Shown in pieces: positions 1-8,110 of a stretch of 25,111 nt of DNA. The notes beneath the pieces are model-generated. The model had not been told where the DNA came from, made no database searches, and was given only the letters and a program-made list of their open reading frames with translations. Made by a program: the position numbers and the translations under genes. Position 1 is the stretch's first letter. Each line of letters begins with the position of its first letter. Location of the stretch: assembly GCA_001304015.1 (NCBI GenBank), contig LJUY01000040.1, positions 1-25,111 of the forward strand. The letters are read 5' to 3'. Source of the stretch: a candidate division Zixibacteria bacterium SM23_81. GTDB taxonomy: Bacteria > SM23-81.

Positions 1-981
1 TACAGCACCTTCTTGGGAACTGTTGATGTCGATGGGGGCAATGGCATCGCCGTGGACAGCGCCGGGAATGCTTACGTAACCGGATGGACTTGGGCATCTG
101 GATCATCCACTTTTCCCACCACTTTGGGGGCTTTTGATACCACGCACAACGGCCACGACGATGTTTTTGTGACCAAGCTCAATCCGACAGGCAGTGCTCT
201 TATCTATGGCACTTTTCTGGGAGGGTCGTGGATCGAGAATGGATTGGACATCGCCGTAGATGGCTCAGGCAGCGCATACGTGACTGGGTATACAGCTTCG
301 TCCGACTTTCCCACTACAGCTGGGGCTTTCGATGGTACACATAATGGCGACAAGGATCTCTTTGTGGCCAAGTTGAACCTGGAAGGCTATCCCGTTCCCA
401 TCGTGCTAGCCAGCTTCGTGGCCGCTGGCGGCCAGGACTGCATCATCCTCGATTGGGTCACCGCATCGGAGATCAACTGCCACATGTGGGAAATCTATCG
501 CTGTGAGCGGGCAGATGGCGAATATGTCAGGGTTGGGAATTTGACCGGTCGTGGATCCACAGAGAAAGAGCAGACTTACAGATGGGTGGACCGAGGGGTA
601 ATTGTTGGAGTGCCGTACTTCTATAAGCTGAGACAGGTGGATTTCGAGGGAAGCTCAACTTGGTCGTCTGTCGTCTCCGCCACTGCCAGCTCTGCGATGC
701 CCAAAACCTACGTTCTCCGCCAGAACTACCCCAATCCCTTCAATGCGAACACCGAGATTCGCTATCAGATCCCCGAGGATGGCCATGTGGTGCTGATTAT
801 CTTCAACACTCTGGGCCAGGAGGTGCGGACCCTGGTGGATGTCGAGCAAGAGTCAGGTGGATATTCTGTCCTCTGGGATGGACGGGATGACCTCGGTCAT
901 GTGGTGTCAAGCGGTTTGTATTTCTGCCGATTAAAGGTGGGTGAATTCAGTAAGACTATAAAAATGGTGCTTGCTAAGTAA
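1..981 (+). CDS. SBBP beta-propeller repeat protein with C-terminal sorting domain (5' partial)
   Basis: The reading frame is open from base 1, so the gene starts upstream of the window; 326 residues are visible. Two SBBP-type repeats fill about residues 1-125: each carries IAVD.(S/G)G.AYVTG, then FPTT.GAFD.THNG..D.FV.KLN. In the family these repeats form extracellular beta-propellers. An Fn3-like domain follows (about 132-232; ASFVAAGGQD, WEIYRC, YFYKLRQVDF). The end is a FlgD-like/type A sorting domain (about 240-326; NYPNPFN, GQEVRTLVD, SGLYFCRLK, ending IKMVLAK), which in Bacteroidota-like bacteria directs export by the type IX system. The likely role is a secreted or surface protein; its ligand cannot be told. 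The last 195 residues closely resemble the end of the protease at 4432-6378. A terminator follows at once. Confidence 0.9.
   Translation, partial: YSTFLGTVDVDGGNGIAVDSAGNAYVTGWTWASGSSTFPTTLGAFDTTHNGHDDVFVTKLNPTGSALIYGTFLGGSWIENGLDIAVDGSGSAYVTGYTASSDFPTTAGAFDGTHNGDKDLFVAKLNLEGYPVPIVLASFVAAGGQDCIILDWVTASEINCHMWEIYRCERADGEYVRVGNLTGRGSTEKEQTYRWVDRGVIVGVPYFYKLRQVDFEGSSTWSSVVSATASSAMPKTYVLRQNYPNPFNANTEIRYQIPEDGHVVLIIFNTLGQEVRTLVDVEQESGGYSVLWDGRDDLGHVVSSGLYFCRLKVGEFSKTIKMVLAK
394..978 (+). repeat. C-terminal Fn3-like + sorting module, copy 1
   Basis: This codes for the last 195 residues of the SBBP protein. It matches the module at 5794-6375 almost end to end, including GGQD, WEIYRC, YRWVDR, YFYKL.QVDF, QNYPNPFNA, GQEVRTLVD, SGLYFCRLK and IKMVL. 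By eye more than half of the residues are identical. Confidence 0.8.
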
Positions 982-1005
982 TAATAACGCACCTGAGAGA
1001 ACAAG

Positions 1006-1035
1006 AGGCCCTTCGGGCAATCCGGAGGGCTTTTT
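1006..1035 (+). terminator. Rho-independent terminator after the SBBP protein gene
   Basis: The left arm (1006-1014, with one bulged G) pairs with GGAGGGCT at 1024-1031, and the hairpin runs into TTTTT. It lies 25 bases after the stop codon at 981. Confidence 0.75.
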
Positions 1036-1255
1036 GATTCAGGATAAGTCACTTCTCAGGGAGGTTATAGTATATCTGTCTGGTGCTCTGCTATAAAAGT
1101 GATAGGGACGTGCCATAGGGATAGAGAGTTGATACAGAGGAAGGTCTAAGAGGGCACAACATGAATTGGTGTGCCGGTACGTGTCTATTGTGATGAAGGG
1201 AAGACACTCCCCATATCTATAAGCACGTGAGGAGTTTCAGTTAGGGAAATATTCC

Positions 1256-1284
1256 TTGACAAGATAACCTCAGTCTGATAGAAT
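1256..1284 (+). promoter_or_regulatory. Sigma70-type promoter for the glycoside hydrolase gene
   Basis: A perfect -35 box TTGACA (1256-1261) and a -10 box TAGAAT (1279-1284) are separated by exactly 17 bases. Transcription would start near 1291, giving a leader of about 160 bases. Confidence 0.7.
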
Positions 1285-1449
1285 GAAGATAGAGAGGAGA
1301 ATCTTTTTCCAACTTCTGAAGCAGTATGAGATTTCCATAAGATCGCTGGATCAGAGATGATGCCCTTCTCAAGTGAAGGGACCATGACCGTGGCTCGTCA
1401 CTTTCGTTTTGTTTCAAAAAGTGCCAACTTGAGAAATTCGAGGACCAAG

Positions 1450-4185
1450 ATGAGCGATCAGCAAGCTCGGCTATGCAAACACACAGTTTTCGTATTCATC
1501 GCTTTCATGATGGCTCTTCCCGTGGGGTCGGCGCTGTTGGCCCAACCGAACATCGGCAACGTCACCATTAATCCTAACCCTGTAGGTCGCTACGAGAAGA
1601 TGGAGTTGACGGTTGATCTCACCGCCAGCTATGCCAATCCCTTCGACCCCGAGGATGTCGACCTTTGGGCGGTCTTCACCTCCCCCAGCTCGGTGGACTG
1701 GCATGTGAATGGCTTTTGGGATGGGACGCATTGGAAAATACGGTTTGCCGCCAGGGACACCGGATCGTGGAACTATACCGTTTATGGGGACGACGGAACG
1801 GGTCAGGACAGCACAAATCCGGGAACTTTCATCTGCCAGCCCTCCGCCCAGCGCGGCTGGCTGCGTCTCTCGATGGCAGATCCTCGCTATCTTCAACACG
1901 ACGACGGCACTTCCTTCTTGGGCATTGGCCAATGTCGGTGTTGGGATCTCGGAGCCGTGCCGGACATCTTCTCCGATATACAGGCTCACGGAATGAACAT
2001 CCTGGTCTATTGGATGCCTAGCTGGGATAATATGTTGGTCACACTGGATACAGGATATGACTTTTACGATATGCATCACGCCGCCAGTATCGACACCGTG
2101 GTGGAGAAGTGTGAGCAACATGACATTTATCTGGTTCTTACCATCTGGAATCACGACGAACTCAGAGGCGCTGGCCATCCCTGGCCGAGGAAATATTTTG
2201 ACGACTTCAATCCCTTTCATGATCTGTCGGATGCGACGGGATTCATGTCTGACTCGACCTCATGGGCGTATCAGGAGAGGCTCTATCGTTACATCATCGC
2301 CAGATGGGGGTACTCCCGAGCCATCGGACTGTGGCAGACCATCTGCGAGATCGATGGCACGACCAATTTCTATAATAACGATGCCGCTACCGATCCATGG
2401 CACAGCGGAATCAACGATTTTTTCAAAAACAACGATCCCTTCGGTCACCCGACCACGGCTTCTAAATCTGCCGGCAGCATATGGAATTGGTCTTATGGTT
2501 TTAGCATTATGGACTTACCACAGGTCCATGTGTATGAAGACGGCGTCGGGATTTCGAACACCATTGCGTCACAGACGAGAATCCTCTGGGATAGCCATGA
2601 AAAGCCGAGCTTCATCGGCGAATTCGGCGCCCAGTTGGGAACAGCGCCGACGACAAAGCACTTTCACGATGGAATCTGGGCCGGCCTCGCCGCCGGAGGA
2701 GCCATCGCCCCCCTGGATTGGAATGACGGAGGCGATTGGGGGGATTTGACGCCCGAGATGTACGACCACGGTAAGTATCTGGCCGATTTTGTCTTCGGCC
2801 TACCCTTTGATCAGTTAGGTCTGGAGGCCTGCTCTCTTTCGATGGCTGAGGAGTTCGAGGCATGGGGCATGTTGGGGGACGAGCTGGGATTTTTATGGAT
2901 TCAGGACACAAGCCCCGGCGAGGTCAACTCCGGGGCGACCATAGGCCTCTCCGGATTGTCTCTGGGACAGTGGTCTTTCGACTGGTACGACACATGGACT
3001 GGGAAGTGCCTGCCGGAACAAATGGTGGAATCCCCCTCCGATGGGTTCATCACCGTGACCATCCCTGACTTCACCAATGATATCGCCTGCCGTTTGGCTG
3101 AGGTTGGCGGGATCGGTCAGAAAGTCGTTCCCCTGAGCCCTATAGGAGATGTGACCACCTGGCCGGATACGCCCTACCGGTGGAAGGACATCGCCGACCA
3201 TATTTACGCCCAGGCTTATCAAGATAGCTTCTCCTACGACCAGCCGCGGGTGATGGTGGCGTACAATTCGTACGATTCGACATTCACCGGTCGTTTGACC
3301 GCTTTTGGATTGAAGCCCAACTTCGCCTACCAGATGAAGCTGGTGGGCAAGCCTACGAAACAGTGGGGAGATGACGGCTGCGACCAATCCAACGAGTATA
3401 TCGGGTATGAGGGACGCTGGTGGCGGGAGCAACCCAATCCTGGCAATACCGACGATGCCGATTACGAGGCCCACAAGGACGATTCCACTTACATCTTCGT
3501 GGGATATCTGCTGTTCGACTATTTCGCCACGGACGAATATGGCATGGCAGAGAAGGAGTTTGCACTGGAAAGCAGCTATCACGTGCTATGGAACACGGTG
3601 ATTAATTCCCGTCCTCCGGGTCCTCACGATTCGTCCATCAGCACCCATTGGGTCACGGCCTGGGGGTATAATCCCGCCTATGATACGACGCTGACCCCCG
3701 GGGAGGTGGGCCTCTATGCCGAATGGGAACCCGGCAGGGACCTGCCCGGCGAGGTGGTTTTGCCGCCTTGGATGTACAACGTGCAGCTCATCCTCACCGA
3801 GGAGAGCTTTCATCAGAGCGGACTGGGTGGATACTGGGCGGGGGCCATGGGATGTGATACGACGTTTTTCAGCATCCCTGGAACCGTTGAGGCGCCGAAG
3901 GTCACCTCCATCTCATCTGCGGTCGGCGCCATCCAGATTCAATTCCAGTGGACCCCCATCAGCGATGCGAGATATAACGTCTATCGGGGCACCAATCCAA
4001 GTTTTACACCGGGCACTCCGTTGGCCAAAGATCTGGCCGATCCCAACTATACTGACGGTGATCCAGGTATCGTGGGCGATCCCAATGTCAATTATTATTA
4101 CGCGGTCACCGCTGTGGTAGGTGGTATCGAGTCTTCACCGTCGGACTGCGTGGGGGAGTTCGACATCGAGATGCTGAGCGAGTAG
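1450..4185 (+). CDS. Secreted DUF5060 / apiosidase-like glycoside hydrolase with C-terminal Fn3-like domain
   Basis: A predicted extracellular sugar-cleaving enzyme of 911 residues. The start at 1450 is preferred because GAGGA sits five bases upstream and the protein then begins with a clean signal peptide (hydrophobic about 11-31, ending SALLAQ). Start codons at 1357 and 1384 are possible. Residues about 35-130 resemble the DUF5060 beta-sandwich. About 140-450 look like a TIM-barrel hydrolase of the DUF4038/apiosidase-like kind (FLGIGQCRCW; TIWNHDEL). E300 (WQTICEID) and E391 (FIGEFGA) are the likely acid/base and nucleophile by clan GH-A pattern. Residues about 570-810 form a domain I cannot name, rich in Trp, Tyr and Asp. 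Residues 813-900 look like Fn3. Unlike its two neighbours it has no sorting domain. The family is fairly sure; the substrate is unknown. Confidence 0.85.
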   Translation: MSDQQARLCKHTVFVFIAFMMALPVGSALLAQPNIGNVTINPNPVGRYEKMELTVDLTASYANPFDPEDVDLWAVFTSPSSVDWHVNGFWDGTHWKIRFAARDTGSWNYTVYGDDGTGQDSTNPGTFICQPSAQRGWLRLSMADPRYLQHDDGTSFLGIGQCRCWDLGAVPDIFSDIQAHGMNILVYWMPSWDNMLVTLDTGYDFYDMHHAASIDTVVEKCEQHDIYLVLTIWNHDELRGAGHPWPRKYFDDFNPFHDLSDATGFMSDSTSWAYQERLYRYIIARWGYSRAIGLWQTICEIDGTTNFYNNDAATDPWHSGINDFFKNNDPFGHPTTASKSAGSIWNWSYGFSIMDLPQVHVYEDGVGISNTIASQTRILWDSHEKPSFIGEFGAQLGTAPTTKHFHDGIWAGLAAGGAIAPLDWNDGGDWGDLTPEMYDHGKYLADFVFGLPFDQLGLEACSLSMAEEFEAWGMLGDELGFLWIQDTSPGEVNSGATIGLSGLSLGQWSFDWYDTWTGKCLPEQMVESPSDGFITVTIPDFTNDIACRLAEVGGIGQKVVPLSPIGDVTTWPDTPYRWKDIADHIYAQAYQDSFSYDQPRVMVAYNSYDSTFTGRLTAFGLKPNFAYQMKLVGKPTKQWGDDGCDQSNEYIGYEGRWWREQPNPGNTDDADYEAHKDDSTYIFVGYLLFDYFATDEYGMAEKEFALESSYHVLWNTVINSRPPGPHDSSISTHWVTAWGYNPAYDTTLTPGEVGLYAEWEPGRDLPGEVVLPPWMYNVQLILTEESFHQSGLGGYWAGAMGCDTTFFSIPGTVEAPKVTSISSAVGAIQIQFQWTPISDARYNVYRGTNPSFTPGTPLAKDLADPNYTDGDPGIVGDPNVNYYYAVTAVVGGIESSPSDCVGEFDIEMLSE

Positions 4186-4341
4186 GCAAAGGAAGTGTTG
4201 CTTGGCGAAAGTTTTGATGAGAGTCATGTTCAGATGAAGACAGAGTCTTTTTATGAACCCAGGATTCCAGGTTTCCCGATTTCAGGACCGAGGCGATCCT
4301 ATACATCTCTTTTCTGCACAATAAAATACAGAAAAACTTCC

Positions 4342-4370
4342 TTGACAAACAGGTCCAGTGCTCATACTAT
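4342..4370 (+). promoter_or_regulatory. Sigma70-type promoter for the subtilase gene
   Basis: TTGACA (4342-4347), a 17-base spacer and TACTAT (4365-4370). The preceding bases, TTCC, match those before the 1256 promoter. Transcription would start near 4377, about 55 bases before the start codon. Confidence 0.7.
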
Positions 4371-4431
4371 AAGGACAGGACTGTGATCTTTATTCTGGTA
4401 GCTGGTCAATCGGGTTCAAGGGGGCTTCTGT

Positions 4432-6378
4432 ATGAATTGGAAGACGAAAATCTGCCTGCTCATCTGGTTGCTGGTGGCCTTTGCGATTCCATCGGTGGCC
4501 CGCGAGCTTCAATACGTCCAAGGTCAGATCATCGTCAAGTTCACGCCAGAAGTGGGTCAAAGAATTGCTCACAAGCAAGGTGGGGTGACATCCGTGGGCC
4601 TGGCCTCACTGGACCGAAGGATGGAAAGATACGGTGTCTATGAGATGGGGCAGATATTTCCGCATAAGGAATCTGAGCTGGATTTGATCTATCAGCTGGA
4701 TTTCAGTGATCAATATGACGCCAGGGAGGTGGCCACAGATTTCGCCCGGGACAGGCATGTGCTGTATGCGGAACCCCGTCCTATCCATCGGCTGTGTGAT
4801 GAGCCCAACGACATGTCCTATGTGAACGGTCTGCAATGGTATCTGAACACGGTCAATGCGCCGGAAGCATGGGACATCACCCATGGGGATAGCGCAGTGA
4901 TCATCGGGATTGTGGATTCGGGTGTGGACTGGGATCATCCGGATCTGGCGGACAACATCTGGTTCAATTCTGGTGAGGACGTGAACGGGGATGGACGTTT
5001 CACGGCCATTGATTGGAACGGCGTCGACGATGACGGCAATGGTTTTGTCGATGACTGGCATGGTTGGGATTTTGGTGGGATGACTATTCCTGATAACAAT
5101 CCCGATGAGGGTGAGCCCGTTCACGGCACTCATGTTGCCGGGATAGCCGCGGCGGTAACGGATAATGTGTTGGGTGTTGCTGGCATGTCCTGGAACTGCA
5201 CCATCATGCCGGTGAAGGTCTCCCGGACCCCTTATGATGGCATTCGTTATGGCTATGAGGGAATTCAATATGCTGCTGACAACGGTGCCGATGTCATCAC
5301 GCTCTGTTGGGGGCACTCCGGTGGTTTACCCAGCCAATTCGAGCAGGAGATCATCGACAGCGCCTTTGCCAAAGGAGCGATTTTAGTGGCCTCAGCCGGC
5401 AATGATCCCCCCACCGCACCGCCGGACACGTGCCCCTTGTATTACCCAGCTTGGTATAACCACGTCACCGCTGTAGCCGCAACTGACTCGAATGACAATG
5501 CTTTTAGCTGGACCTTTTATGGAAGTTGGGTGGACGTCTCAGCCCCCGGCGCGCCGATCTACAACGCTTGGTGGAATGACACTTACACTATGCTTGGCGG
5601 AACGAGTCTGTCTGGAGCTCTGGTGGCTGGGTTAGCCGGTCTGCTCAAATCGGTAGAGCCCCATGTGAACAGCGACGAGTTCGAGACCAGGATGCAGACC
5701 ACCTCTGATGACATCGACAGGTTGAATCCTAGCTATGAAGGCTGGCTTGGTGGGGGGCGGCTCAACGCATACCGAGCGCTGGGTGCGGCGGTCCCCGTCT
5801 CGTTGACACACTTCGAGGCCATCGGCGGTCAGGATTTGGTCACATTGAATTGGGTCTCTGCCTCAGAGGTGAGTTGCCATCGGTGGGAGATCTATCGCTG
5901 TGTGAAAGAAGAAGGCGAATACGCTAAAATCGGGGAGCTCCCTGGCTGTGGAACCTCGGAGTCAGGGCATATCTACCGCTGGGTCGATCGACAGGTGACC
6001 ACTGGGATGACCTACTTCTATAAGCTGAAACAGGTGGACTTCGACGGCGGCACAACGTGGTCACAGGTCGCCTCCGCCACTGTCAGTTCTGCCGTGCCCC
6101 AGGTCTGTTCTCTCAATCAGAACTATCCCAATCCTTTTAATGCTTTCACAAAAATTGGTTACCAGATTCCAAAAGATGGCCCTGTGTCACTGAAAGTCTT
6201 CAACATCTCGGGCCAGGAAGTGCGAACCCTGGTGGATTCTGAGCGAGTGATAGGTGAGTATGAAGTTCTCTGGAACGGTCGTAATACCGAAGATCATGAT
6301 ATGGCCAGTGGATTGTATTTCTGCCGGCTGAAAGCTGGGGATTACAGGAAGGTCATCAAGATGGTGCTGGTGAGGTGA
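4432..6378 (+). CDS. Secreted subtilisin-like (S8) serine protease with C-terminal sorting domain
   Basis: A secreted serine endopeptidase of 648 residues. It has a signal peptide (1-24, ending PSVA) and an N-terminal inhibitor-like propeptide (about 27-115; GQIIVKFTPE, then VLYAEP). The S8 catalytic domain covers about 140-455. The triad is visible: D162 (GIVDSGVDWDHPDL), H231 (HGTHVAG) and S392 (GTSLSG), with oxyanion N324 (ASAGND). The usual GTSMA is GTSLS here. An Asp-rich insert (about 183-208; DVNGDG, DDDGNGFVDD) looks like a calcium-binding loop common in this subgroup. An Fn3-like region (about 455-560) and a type A sorting domain (about 567-648; NYPNPFN, GQEVRTLVD, SGLYFCRLK) follow and nearly repeat the end of the gene at 1-981. 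AGGGGG lies upstream of the ATG. The role could be nutrient proteolysis or processing of other exported proteins. Confidence 0.95.
   Translation: MNWKTKICLLIWLLVAFAIPSVARELQYVQGQIIVKFTPEVGQRIAHKQGGVTSVGLASLDRRMERYGVYEMGQIFPHKESELDLIYQLDFSDQYDAREVATDFARDRHVLYAEPRPIHRLCDEPNDMSYVNGLQWYLNTVNAPEAWDITHGDSAVIIGIVDSGVDWDHPDLADNIWFNSGEDVNGDGRFTAIDWNGVDDDGNGFVDDWHGWDFGGMTIPDNNPDEGEPVHGTHVAGIAAAVTDNVLGVAGMSWNCTIMPVKVSRTPYDGIRYGYEGIQYAADNGADVITLCWGHSGGLPSQFEQEIIDSAFAKGAILVASAGNDPPTAPPDTCPLYYPAWYNHVTAVAATDSNDNAFSWTFYGSWVDVSAPGAPIYNAWWNDTYTMLGGTSLSGALVAGLAGLLKSVEPHVNSDEFETRMQTTSDDIDRLNPSYEGWLGGGRLNAYRALGAAVPVSLTHFEAIGGQDLVTLNWVSASEVSCHRWEIYRCVKEEGEYAKIGELPGCGTSESGHIYRWVDRQVTTGMTYFYKLKQVDFDGGTTWSQVASATVSSAVPQVCSLNQNYPNPFNAFTKIGYQIPKDGPVSLKVFNISGQEVRTLVDSERVIGEYEVLWNGRNTEDHDMASGLYFCRLKAGDYRKVIKMVLVR
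5794..6375 (+). repeat. C-terminal Fn3-like + sorting module, copy 2
   Basis: This codes for the last 194 residues of the subtilase and is the partner of the module at 394-978. The two copies keep the same order and length with no large gap, so they look like one mobile domain unit attached to two unrelated N-terminal parts. Confidence 0.8.
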
Positions 6379-6403
6379 GTTTAGATCTTCTTTAAGGATG
6401 AGA

Positions 6404-6439
6404 AGAGTCCTCCTGGAGATTGGGGAGGGTCTTTTCTTT
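6404..6439 (+). terminator. Rho-independent terminator after the subtilase gene
   Basis: AGA(G)TCCTCC at 6404-6413 pairs with GGAGGGTCT at 6424-6432, followed by the T-rich tract CTTTTCTTT. It resembles the terminator at 1006-1035. Confidence 0.65.
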
Positions 6440-6442
6440 ATG

Positions 6443-6499
6443 TGTCATTCTGGAGGTCAGAGCCTGAGCGTAAGCGGCAGGGATCACCTCAGAATGACA
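6443..6499. repeat. Imperfect inverted repeat (REP/MITE-like)
   Basis: TGTCATTCTGGAGGT (6443-6457) and ACCTCAGAATGACA (6486-6499) are inverted copies differing by one extra G. They enclose 28 bases containing GAGCGTAAGCGG. Intergenic palindromes of the GTCATTCTG...CAGAATGAC kind are typical dispersed non-coding repeats. From about 6505 to 6600 follow degenerate short repeats built on GATTCCCG and GAATCCTT. No gene is visible between 6379 and 6677. Confidence 0.6.
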
Positions 6500-6617
6500 A
6501 GCCTGTTTGGTTTTTCCCGATTCCCGGTTTTTTCCCGAGTCTCCGGTCTCGATTCGCGATCCCCGATTCCCTTTTCCTCTCGAATCCTTGAATCCTTGGG
6601 CCCTTTCTTTACAAGAC

Positions 6618-6648
6618 AAAAAAGCCACGAGCATTGCCCGTGGCTTTT
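6618..6648 (-). terminator. Strong, probably bidirectional terminator for the leftward membrane protein gene
   Basis: AAAAGCCACG (6620-6629) and CGTGGCTTTT (6639-6648) form a perfect 10-bp stem with a nine-base loop. Read on the minus strand, the stem is followed by a T run (A6 at 6618-6623 on the plus strand). It is 30 bases past the stop of the 6678-7874 gene and could also stop rightward transcription. Confidence 0.85.
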
Positions 6649-6677
6649 ATTCTCAAAGTTGAACAAACACCTTAAGG

Positions 6678-7874
6678 TTACTTCTTCTTTTCACCCTTCT
6701 GCGGCTTCTCCTCCTTGGCTTTCTCCTTTTTCTCCTCCGCAGGAGGGGCTTTCTCCTCTTTTTCCTCTACCTTCGCTTCCTCTATCTTTTCTTCTTCCTC
6801 ATCTTCCCGTTCCAGGAGATTCTCGTCGTCCTTTCTCTTCCTCAAGATAAGGTAAATGAGGGTTTGGCCAGCTGACCAGATGGACAAACCATAAGAGATG
6901 ACAAACCCGAAGATCAAGACCAGGAAAATGCCCATGATGAATGCGGCCACCGATTCAGCCCTTTGCAAGGTCACAGGGGAGGGCATATAGCTGGTCATGG
7001 CTGCCAGCTTGCCGCACCACAACCCCTTAGACCAGAGGGACCAGATAGCCCATTTTGTTGGCAACCAGTTGATAGCCACCATGGCCATATTGTGCAACTT
7101 GGGTCCCATGGTCCACCCGCATACCACGTAGACGAGTTTTAAAGCCCAATAGCTGAAGGACCCCAATACATACACCCCGGCGATGGTGATGGCCCCCAGG
7201 AGCACGTCGTAAACCACGAAACGCCAGGTTTGGCTCCAAATGCTGGAGAAGAACTGAATCATGGTCTCAAAGGAGTCCTCCCGGGCGGTAGCCACGATGG
7301 CCGGCCCCAAGATAATTCCCACACCAAAGACGACAGCCAGAAAAACCAGGAAAAGGGCGACACCAAAGATGGGGATGCTTAAAAGGGCGAATCCTAACTC
7401 TCCAACATAGGGAATTTTGCCCAAAAGCCCGATGATAATTCCGCACACCAGCAGAAAAACGACTATGGCAATCACCATGAGCGGAGAGAGAATGACTGCC
7501 TTCCAATTTTTACCCACGAATCCAAGGGCCTCGCGGGCGGTATAGAAGTCGTCCCCTTTTAGCTGTTGGTAGGTCACCTTGGCGGCAGCCGTGCTGTAGA
7601 CTAGCCACATGATGACAAAGAAGACGAGACCCGCCACGTATAGCACCCAGCCATACCAGGGTAACGTGCTGGCCACTATGGTGGGAAACAGACGATAGGA
7701 GGCCCAGTTGGCTGCGAAACCGATGCCGCTTGCAATAAGCGCGATGTATGTGAGAATGGCGTATCCGATATAACCTATGAGCAACCCCAAGAATTGAAGC
7801 CCGATCTTCTTGCCGCTAAAGCCGAAACGAGCTGCTCGGAAGATATCTCGGAAGTCGAAATAGAGTTTGACCAT
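6678..7874 (-). CDS. Multi-pass membrane protein with Lys/Glu-rich cytoplasmic tail, function unknown
   Basis: 398 residues with roughly six to eight hydrophobic segments, for example about 27-54, 75-96, 128-152 and 160-195. I do not recognise a named family with confidence. The last 55 residues are almost only Glu, Lys, Asp, Ala and Pro (EDEEEEKIEEAKVEEKEEK and similar) and are probably disordered. A polar stretch (about 100-122, YQQLKGDDFYTAREALGFVG) and a repeat of the idea near the middle (IVATAREDSFETMIQFFSS) recall membrane proteins with paired DUF-like halves. The ATG at 7874 has a GGGGGG tract just upstream; the GTG directly before it (7877) is too close to that site. It is the only leftward gene here and stands alone between its terminator and the divergent symporter gene. 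Confidence 0.85.
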   Translation of the reverse strand: MVKLYFDFRDIFRAARFGFSGKKIGLQFLGLLIGYIGYAILTYIALIASGIGFAANWASYRLFPTIVASTLPWYGWVLYVAGLVFFVIMWLVYSTAAAKVTYQQLKGDDFYTAREALGFVGKNWKAVILSPLMVIAIVVFLLVCGIIIGLLGKIPYVGELGFALLSIPIFGVALFLVFLAVVFGVGIILGPAIVATAREDSFETMIQFFSSIWSQTWRFVVYDVLLGAITIAGVYVLGSFSYWALKLVYVVCGWTMGPKLHNMAMVAINWLPTKWAIWSLWSKGLWCGKLAAMTSYMPSPVTLQRAESVAAFIMGIFLVLIFGFVISYGLSIWSAGQTLIYLILRKRKDDENLLEREDEEEEKIEEAKVEEKEEKAPPAEEKKEKAKEEKPQKGEKKK

Positions 7875-8013
7875 CACGCCCCCCTTTCAGTGGTTCAATC
7901 TGAACTTTGGTGCATTTTCGCATCTTGCGTCAAATATTAACGAATTTTGGGGCTTCTGTCAATAAAAAAATTTCCCCGCCTTTTAAAAAAGTCCTCCTTG
8001 CTGAAAATTTTGA

Positions 8014-8041
8014 TTGACATCGCAGGATAAAATGATATTAT
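8014..8041 (+). promoter_or_regulatory. Sigma70-type promoter for the SNF symporter gene
   Basis: TTGACA (8014-8019), a 16-base spacer and TATTAT (8036-8041), in an AT-rich divergent intergenic region. Transcription would start about 60 bases before the ATG at 8111. Confidence 0.65.
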
Positions 8042-8110
8042 CCTTAAAATTGATTTAACAATTTGAAGAATGGCGACTTCACATCTTTTTACCATTGGGA
8101 GGAGACGAGA

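Larger units (their letters stand above)
982..1449. other. Intergenic spacer of 468 bp
   Basis: Apart from the terminator at its left end and a sigma70-like promoter at 1256-1284, I see no gene, RNA or repeat here. The glycoside hydrolase frame is open back to 1357, but that extension would put about 31 polar residues before the signal peptide and is probably untranslated leader. Confidence 0.6.

Noticed and set aside
1471-2220. 249-codon open frame on the minus strand inside the glycoside hydrolase gene
   Set aside because: It lies wholly opposite a well-supported gene, has no ribosome site or recognisable domain, and its composition follows from the reverse complement of the sense codons.
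2893-3582. 229-codon minus-strand frame opposite the unnamed hydrolase domain
   Set aside because: No start signals or domain; the plus frame continues the hydrolase without a break.
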